Shown piece by piece: positions 58,431 through 64,000 of a DNA stretch of 64,000 nt. This DNA is from Candidatus Planktophila sulfonica (lineage in GTDB: Bacteria > Actinomycetota > Actinomycetes > Nanopelagicales > Nanopelagicaceae): NCBI RefSeq assembly GCF_002288065.1, contig NZ_CP016773.1, positions 930,001 through 994,000 on the forward strand, read 5' to 3'. A program made the position numbers and the translations under genes. The notes under the pieces are model-generated. The model ran no database searches. It was not told the DNA's origin and saw only the letters and a program-made list of their open reading frames with translations. The first letter of the stretch is position 1. Each line of letters starts with the position of its first letter.

Positions 58431-59111
58431 TTACGCTGGGCCGCCCGCCTTATAACCAACGCCGCGTACCGTCATCACAATCTCTGGATGTTCAGGGTCA
58501 TGTTCAATCTTTGAACGAAGACGTTGTACGTGAACATTTACAAGTCGTGTATCTGTGCTGTGGCGATATCCCCACACTTCGCTCAAGAGAGAATCGCGAG
58601 TAAATACACGACCTGGGTCTTTTGCTAATGCGACCAAGAGATCGAATTCAAGTCGAGTGAGCGCAATCTTCTGTGAACCACGGAGAACTTCGTGGGCTGT
58701 GACATCGATAGATAAATCTCCGATAGTCAGTAGCCCAGTGACATCCGCATTTGTGCGACGAAGTCGGGTGCGAATTCGCGCTATGAGTTCGGCTTTGTCG
58801 CGGAATGGCTTCTGCATATAGTCATCAGCGCCGGCTTCAAGACCACGAACTATGTCTTGGGTTTCGCCTTTAGCGCTCAGCATCACGATTGGAACCATTG
58901 ATTCTTGTCGAATCAATCTGCAGACCTCAATGCCATCAATTCCTGGCAACATCACATCGAGCAAGACGAGGTCTGGAGGATTATTTCTAAATACCTCCAG
59001 CGCCTCATCTCCTCGACTGACAAGATCTACATCGAAGCCTGAACTTGTGAGAACAATTCCAAGCATTTCTGCAAGGTCTTGATCGTCATCGACGACCATA
59101 ACCAGAGTCAT
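58431..59111 (-). CDS. mtrA: MtrA response regulator
   Basis: The 226-residue OmpR-family regulator has phosphoacceptor Asp52 (LVLLDVMLPGIDG), GADDYMQKPF, and a winged-helix C-terminus with VGYKAGGPA. The start is directly after the ahcY stop, so ahcY-mtrA-mtrB are coupled. In actinobacteria MtrA is an essential or central regulator of septation and osmotic response. Confidence 0.95.
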   Translation of the reverse strand: MTLVMVVDDDQDLAEMLGIVLTSSGFDVDLVSRGDEALEVFRNNPPDLVLLDVMLPGIDGIEVCRLIRQESMVPIVMLSAKGETQDIVRGLEAGADDYMQKPFRDKAELIARIRTRLRRTNADVTGLLTIGDLSIDVTAHEVLRGSQKIALTRLEFDLLVALAKDPGRVFTRDSLLSEVWGYRHSTDTRLVNVHVQRLRSKIEHDPEHPEIVMTVRGVGYKAGGPA

Positions 59112-60392
<1,281 letters not shown>

Positions 60393-60462
60393 TTAAATAT
60401 TTCTCCCTAGTGTAAAAACGGCTGTTTTTTTCGCTTGACCTTCGGCGTAGGGCTCTACTGTG

Positions 60463-60490
60463 CTAGTCGGCTATGGGAATAGCCTACTAG
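60463..60490 (-). other. Hairpin immediately after phosphomannomutase stop
   Basis: CTAGT and GGCTAT arms pair with ACTAG and ATAGCC (11 bp with one A/G mismatch) around TCCC. It begins right after the stop codon at 60491-60493. There is no T-run, so it is not a classical terminator; RNA stabilisation or processing is possible. The rest of the gap up to ahcY (60393-60462) holds a probable promoter TACACT and the ahcY Shine-Dalgarno. Confidence 0.45.
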
Positions 60491-61879
60491 TTAAGGGATT
60501 AATAGGAGGAGGTCGAGGCCATCGAGGTCGCCTCGGATCGTGTTAAGTACATCATCTCGAACCTTCTTCATACGGGCTTCCGTTGAAGCCTCAACGTTGA
60601 GTCGAAGGAGCGGTTCGGTATTGGAAGCGCGAAGGTTGAACCACCAATTATCTCCGTTAATGGTGAGGCCATCGAGATGGTCGACTTCGACGCCGCTCTT
60701 CTTTCCATAAATCTTTTCAATCTTGTTCATCGCAGCTGGTGCATCAGAAACTGTTGAGTTGATTTCGCCACTTGAGTGATAGCGATTAAAGGGGGAAAGT
60801 AGTTTTGAAAGTGGGACTTCTATTTCACCGAGCGCTGCAATCGCATGGAGCGCTGCGAGCATTCCTGAATCTGCTTTCCAGAAATCACGGAAGTAGAAGT
60901 GGCCCGAGTGTTCGCCACCAAAAACGGCGCTAGTTTCAGCCATGAGCTTCTTAATGTAAGAGTGACCAACGCGAGAACGAACCGCAGTCCCGCCATTCTC
61001 TTCTACAACTTCTTTCACCGCGCGCGAAGAAATTAAGTTATAAATAATGTTTGAAGCGGGGTAGCGTTTGAGTTCGCGGGTGGCGATGAGTGCCGTCAAT
61101 GCTGATGGATTAACCAAATCACCTTTCTCATCTACAAGGAAGCAGCGATCAGCATCTCCATCAAATGCGAGCCCTATGTCTGCTTTATGTTTCTTAACGG
61201 CCTTTTGAAGATCTTTGAGGTTTGAAGGTTCGATGGGGTTCGCTTCGTGATTTGGGAAAGTTCCATCTAGTTCGAAGTACATCTCAATAACTTCAGCGTT
61301 GAGTCGCTTGAAGACGGCGGGAGCGGTATATCCGCCCATTCCATTTCCAGCATCGATAACAATCTTGAGCGGACGAATCGAGGAGACATCGACGAGAGTA
61401 AGTAAATGATCTACATATTCCTCGAGCATCTCTTGGCGCTTTTCAACACCTACATTGCGCATCGCCATAGGAGTTCCCTCTTTGACGAAGTTCTCGATGG
61501 TGACTAGACCTGATTCTTTTCCAATAGGGCGTGCACCGCTGAGGCAGAGTTTGATTCCGTTGTACGCGGCTGGATTATGACTTGCAGTAAACATTGCTCC
61601 TGGAAGATTGAGCTTTCCGGAAGCGAAATACAACATATCTGTTGAAGCTAAACCGATTCGAATGACATCAAGTCCTTGCGAGGTCACGCCTGCAGCGAAC
61701 GCGGTAGCCAAGGTGGGTGAGGATGGGCGCATATCTTCACCGATTACGACGGTTCCGGGCTCTCGCTCTTGTTCTAGGAAACGTGCGACTGCAACACCTG
61801 TTGCAAATGCGAAATCAGCTGTCAGTTCCTTATCGACTAAACCACGGATGTCGTACGCCTTAAAGATAGAAGAGCTCAT
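60491..61879 (-). CDS. manB: Phosphomannomutase / phosphoglucomutase
   Basis: The enzyme interconverts hexose 6- and 1-phosphates for cell-wall glycans. The 462-residue protein has the phosphoserine loop with Ser100 (AMFTASHNPAAYNGIKL), the metal site DGDADR, the sugar-binding GGEHSGH, and the phosphate loop RASNTEPLLRLN. The ATG follows TACGAT by 6 nt. It lies between DUF3499 and ahcY as in other actinobacteria. Confidence 0.93.
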   Translation of the reverse strand: MSSSIFKAYDIRGLVDKELTADFAFATGVAVARFLEQEREPGTVVIGEDMRPSSPTLATAFAAGVTSQGLDVIRIGLASTDMLYFASGKLNLPGAMFTASHNPAAYNGIKLCLSGARPIGKESGLVTIENFVKEGTPMAMRNVGVEKRQEMLEEYVDHLLTLVDVSSIRPLKIVIDAGNGMGGYTAPAVFKRLNAEVIEMYFELDGTFPNHEANPIEPSNLKDLQKAVKKHKADIGLAFDGDADRCFLVDEKGDLVNPSALTALIATRELKRYPASNIIYNLISSRAVKEVVEENGGTAVRSRVGHSYIKKLMAETSAVFGGEHSGHFYFRDFWKADSGMLAALHAIAALGEIEVPLSKLLSPFNRYHSSGEINSTVSDAPAAMNKIEKIYGKKSGVEVDHLDGLTINGDNWWFNLRASNTEPLLRLNVEASTEARMKKVRDDVLNTIRGDLDGLDLLLLIP

Positions 61880-61885
61880 GTGGTA

Positions 61886-61891
61886 ATCGTA
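61886..61891 (-). promoter_or_regulatory. -10 box of phosphomannomutase gene
   Basis: TACGAT, spacer TACCAC, ATG. No Shine-Dalgarno. Confidence 0.6.
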
Positions 61892-61916
61892 AAGAGAAAG
61901 GAGGGGTTAAGAGAAA

Positions 61917-62288
61917 TTAGGAGGGAACGGCGCGTAAATGTCCGCGTCGGCCGACGTTGGCATGAGATGCCGAGATTTCAGGAGCGCTCTCTTGGCTGCG
62001 TGGAGCCTGAGCCACTTCTCTGACCGCATCCGCGATCGCCATCAAATCATCTTCGCTCGGACCTGTTGCATTCGCATCAATTGATTGGCGAATAACTTCC
62101 CAGCCATTTGGCACAGTAAGTCGCGCAGAGTGTTTTTCACAGAGGTCGTAAGAATGAGGTTCAGAGAAAGTTGCTAGCGGTCCAAGAACAGCAGTGGAAT
62201 CTGCATAGATATATGTAAGAGTCATCGATGCAACTGATCGGCAACTGACGCGCGAACAGGCGCGACCAGTGCGAAGTTGTGAACTCAT
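61917..62288 (-). CDS. DUF3499 family protein
   Basis: The 123-residue protein has the family's zinc-binding-like pattern CSRVSC near residues 11-16 and YDLCEKHSARLTVPNGW (Cys50, His53). The C-terminal half is low-complexity. DUF3499 genes are known only in actinobacteria and are usually next to manB and whiB2, as partly seen here. Function unknown. Confidence 0.85.
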   Translation of the reverse strand: MSSQLRTGRACSRVSCRSVASMTLTYIYADSTAVLGPLATFSEPHSYDLCEKHSARLTVPNGWEVIRQSIDANATGPSEDDLMAIADAVREVAQAPRSQESAPEISASHANVGRRGHLRAVPS

Positions 62289-62295
62289 AGCGCTA

Positions 62296-62301
62296 AGGCT
62301 A
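62296..62301 (-). promoter_or_regulatory. -10 box of DUF3499 gene
   Basis: TAGCCT, 7-nt spacer TAGCGCT, ATG. Confidence 0.5.
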
Positions 62302-62320
62302 GTGGGGGCGCTCTGAAAAG

Positions 62321-63622
62321 TTATGGATTGAGTACCCGAATATTTGATGCCGGGATTGAAGATTTCGTTAAGACGCTACCTGGGTTGAGAGGGATATACC
62401 CATATCCACTCTTGGATGTAATGAGGGCAGCACCTGAAGTACCAGTTGAGATTTGAGAGAAGGAAACTGAGCGCACCGAACTAGAGACAACAAAGGTTGC
62501 AATATCTTCAGCATCGATTTTTACGGACTTGCTCTTGCCGTTGGTATATGTGAGATCTAGTGTGACCTTGACTCGCTTGCCCGTAAAGACCAATGTAGGT
62601 GCAAGCCCAGTAGTTGCCAAAGTGAATTCACTGAGCTGGCTAGCTCCAGTACTCCAGACAAAGTCGCGTTTGCCGCCAGATAGCGTGCGAGAGAAAACGG
62701 ACCCCAGGATTGGCTGATCGGAAGTAATGTGTAGAGCAAATTTGCCTGACGCCATTGTTATATCCATCGGGATCTCAACAACCTTTTTATGCGCGATCGT
62801 GCGCCCATTGATTCCTACAGGTGAAAAAGTGCCATCGGTAGATCGAATCTCTGCAGATATACGTGCATCTACATCACCCGGTACGAGCAATCGCAAAGTA
62901 TGAGGCGTAGAACTATTTCGGCCAGTCTGCTGTGGGATTGCCGGAATCTGAAGCGTCTTGGTTGCATCCCCAGTTGAATTCACGAGATCTCCACCGAGAG
63001 CCTGAAGGCCCTTGCCGCGTTCGTCAATGAGGAAACCATTAACGCGACCCGAACGACTCAGAAGATGAATTGCAATCTCTTTAGATCCGGGTGCAAGTGT
63101 CGCCAAGGAAAGTGATGCATATGAATTTGGCTTGAGCGAAATGCTCCGTGGCGCAAGCTCTCCATTTTCATTAAAGAGTGTGATCTCGACAAGTGCGCGA
63201 CCTAATCCGCTGTTGACGATATTGAGCGAACCCTTCGAAGTGATATCGGCGATTGCACCGACAAACCATTGAGATGCAATAGGTGCGCTACATGGAACAG
63301 CGCCAGCCCACACACCCTTACGCACTTGCCACACAACAGGTGTGACAGGTCCTGCTTCAATCACAGCAGATTGCGCAGCAACTGCATATCTTCTAAAACC
63401 AACTTCAGCTGTCTTCATCGAAGATGTACCAGTCTTGCGAACCAACGTCTTCGGAGATGTCAGCGATATTGCAGTGGTGAGCCCGGAGATATTTGGAGGG
63501 CAGACAACAGCTGGGTAGCTCTCGTTGAATCTGCTAGTTGATGCGGTGAAATTAAGGATATTGCTGAGAAATACTGTGGCGGCAGTAGCTACGGCAAGAA
63601 TAAGAACTCTTCTATTTTTCAT
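62321..63622 (-). CDS. DUF5719 family exported protein
   Basis: The 433-residue protein has an N-terminal membrane anchor or signal (about 6-28) and a mostly beta-strand extracytoplasmic part with many Ser/Thr and Gly, typical of the actinobacterial DUF5719 family. It overlaps the upstream glycosyltransferase-like gene by 4 nt (ATGA). In other actinobacteria this pair lies beside DUF3499, which supports the assignment. Function unknown; a role in envelope glycan assembly is inference. Confidence 0.8.
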   Translation of the reverse strand: MKNRRVLILAVATAATVFLSNILNFTASTSRFNESYPAVVCPPNISGLTTAISLTSPKTLVRKTGTSSMKTAEVGFRRYAVAAQSAVIEAGPVTPVVWQVRKGVWAGAVPCSAPIASQWFVGAIADITSKGSLNIVNSGLGRALVEITLFNENGELAPRSISLKPNSYASLSLATLAPGSKEIAIHLLSRSGRVNGFLIDERGKGLQALGGDLVNSTGDATKTLQIPAIPQQTGRNSSTPHTLRLLVPGDVDARISAEIRSTDGTFSPVGINGRTIAHKKVVEIPMDITMASGKFALHITSDQPILGSVFSRTLSGGKRDFVWSTGASQLSEFTLATTGLAPTLVFTGKRVKVTLDLTYTNGKSKSVKIDAEDIATFVVSSSVRSVSFSQISTGTSGAALITSKSGYGYIPLNPGSVLTKSSIPASNIRVLNP

Positions 63623-64000
63623 GAGAGCTCCGATTCCGAAATCTCACGACGGCGACGGCCTGCTGGCAAAGCCAGAACAACTGTGGTGACAAGTACGATG
63701 AGGAAGAAGGAGATCCAAGCTCGTCGAGCAGTGCCATCATGAATTACTGAAATATCTCCACCTGTTGTTACCTCAAATGTTGGTAAACCATTGGCGTTTT
63801 CAATCTTTGCCAATCGATAACCATCTTGGAATACCTGCCAACGCTTGCTGTAGGTCTCAGTTAACGTGATTGTGCCTGGCGTTGGAGCATTGGCACTCAC
63901 GCCCTTCGATTCAAGTACAAATTCTTTTCCAGAGTAATCAACAAACTTGATTCGGCCAGTACTTTCCAATACTCGCCAGACGATTCCGTCTCGGGTCGCT
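63619..64000 (-). CDS. C-terminal end of a large membrane protein, probable GT2 family (partial)
   Basis: The frame is open to the right edge, so only the last 127 residues or so are seen. They form a beta-rich domain (ATRDGIVWRVLESTGRIKFVDYSG) and one final membrane helix (about 19 residues) before a basic RRRR tail. The position directly upstream of DUF5719 and the domain pattern fit the C-terminus of large actinobacterial glycosyltransferase-2-like membrane proteins. The catalytic part is outside the window. Confidence 0.6.
   Translation of the reverse strand, partial: ATRDGIVWRVLESTGRIKFVDYSGKEFVLESKGVSANAPTPGTITLTETYSKRWQVFQDGYRLAKIENANGLPTFEVTTGGDISVIHDGTARRAWISFFLIVLVTTVVLALPAGRRRREISESELS

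Noticed and set aside
60393-60490. SAH riboswitch before ahcY
   Set aside because: The leader is too short and lacks the conserved SAH-riboswitch core; only a simple hairpin belonging to the preceding gene and a Shine-Dalgarno are visible.

Overview
The window is a compact, almost purely chromosomal segment from an actinobacterium. Evidence for the phylum: a WhiB protein, an MtrA/MtrB two-component pair beside S-adenosylhomocysteinase, a PdtaS-type kinase, two tandem ClpP subunits, the tig-clpP-clpX-valS-folC-ndk-mreBCD-PBP2-rodA order, and DUF3499, DUF5719, DUF4233, DUF6912-like and Rv3235-like proteins. By eye the base composition is somewhat below 50 % G+C, intergenic gaps are very short, convergent genes often overlap by a few bases, and no insertion sequence, prophage or CRISPR array is visible. 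This combination suggests a streamlined freshwater acI-type actinobacterium (Ca. Planktophila / Nanopelagicales); that assignment is inference.

Layout. 1-7740 (minus): the cell-elongation cluster rodA (cut by the window edge), PBP2, mreD, mreC, mreB, then ndk, a DUF4233 protein and folC. 7741-15689 (minus): valS, clpX, an MFS exporter, clpP2, clpP1 and trigger factor. 15757-18000: two tRNAs, a secreted collagen-like protein and a secreted Ala-rich protein. 18028-26921: rpiB, trmB, pepN, an HNH nuclease, a short MscS channel, truncated haemoglobin, an MFS carrier, a thioesterase and EttA. 26987-31340: tRNA-Arg and the high-affinity phosphate system, in the unusual order pstC-A-B-S, with direct-repeat PHO-box-like sites before pstC and before pstS. 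31458-36456: orn, tRNA-His, ppa, an amtB-PII-SHMT-like nitrogen/one-carbon cluster, a secreted DUF1524 nuclease and tRNA-Lys. 36458-43782: a TRIC-like membrane protein, a GH13 alpha-glucosidase, an FKBP, argG, a methyltransferase and a PhoP-like response regulator with its kinase. 43895-48741: small secreted and membrane proteins, a short ribosome hibernation factor, two PLP enzymes of sulfur amino-acid metabolism, an AlkA-like glycosylase and msrA. 48769-53461: tRNA-Arg, whiB, pdtaS, DUF6912-like, a lysine-less CpaE/Ssd-like ATPase, a SAF protein and an Rv3235-like protein. 53474-64000 (minus): secA, comF, mtrB, mtrA, ahcY, phosphomannomutase, DUF3499, DUF5719 and the tail of a large membrane protein.

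Themes. Growth and envelope genes are combined with nutrient scavenging (phosphate uptake, ammonium uptake, secreted nuclease, alpha-glucosidase). A recurring signal is a TAnnnT hexamer ending 6-8 nt before the start codon with no Shine-Dalgarno, which indicates leaderless transcripts for about 18 genes and fixes many start codons. The strongest individual oddities are an Amt transporter whose first pore histidine is glutamate (codon 33175-33177), the repeat-type PHO boxes with the rearranged pst order, a divergent SHMT paralogue behind the PII gene, a G-X-Y collagen-like secreted protein, and an mtrAB locus lacking lpqB with the hibernation factor relocated and shortened. I see no clearly new defence or mobile system here.
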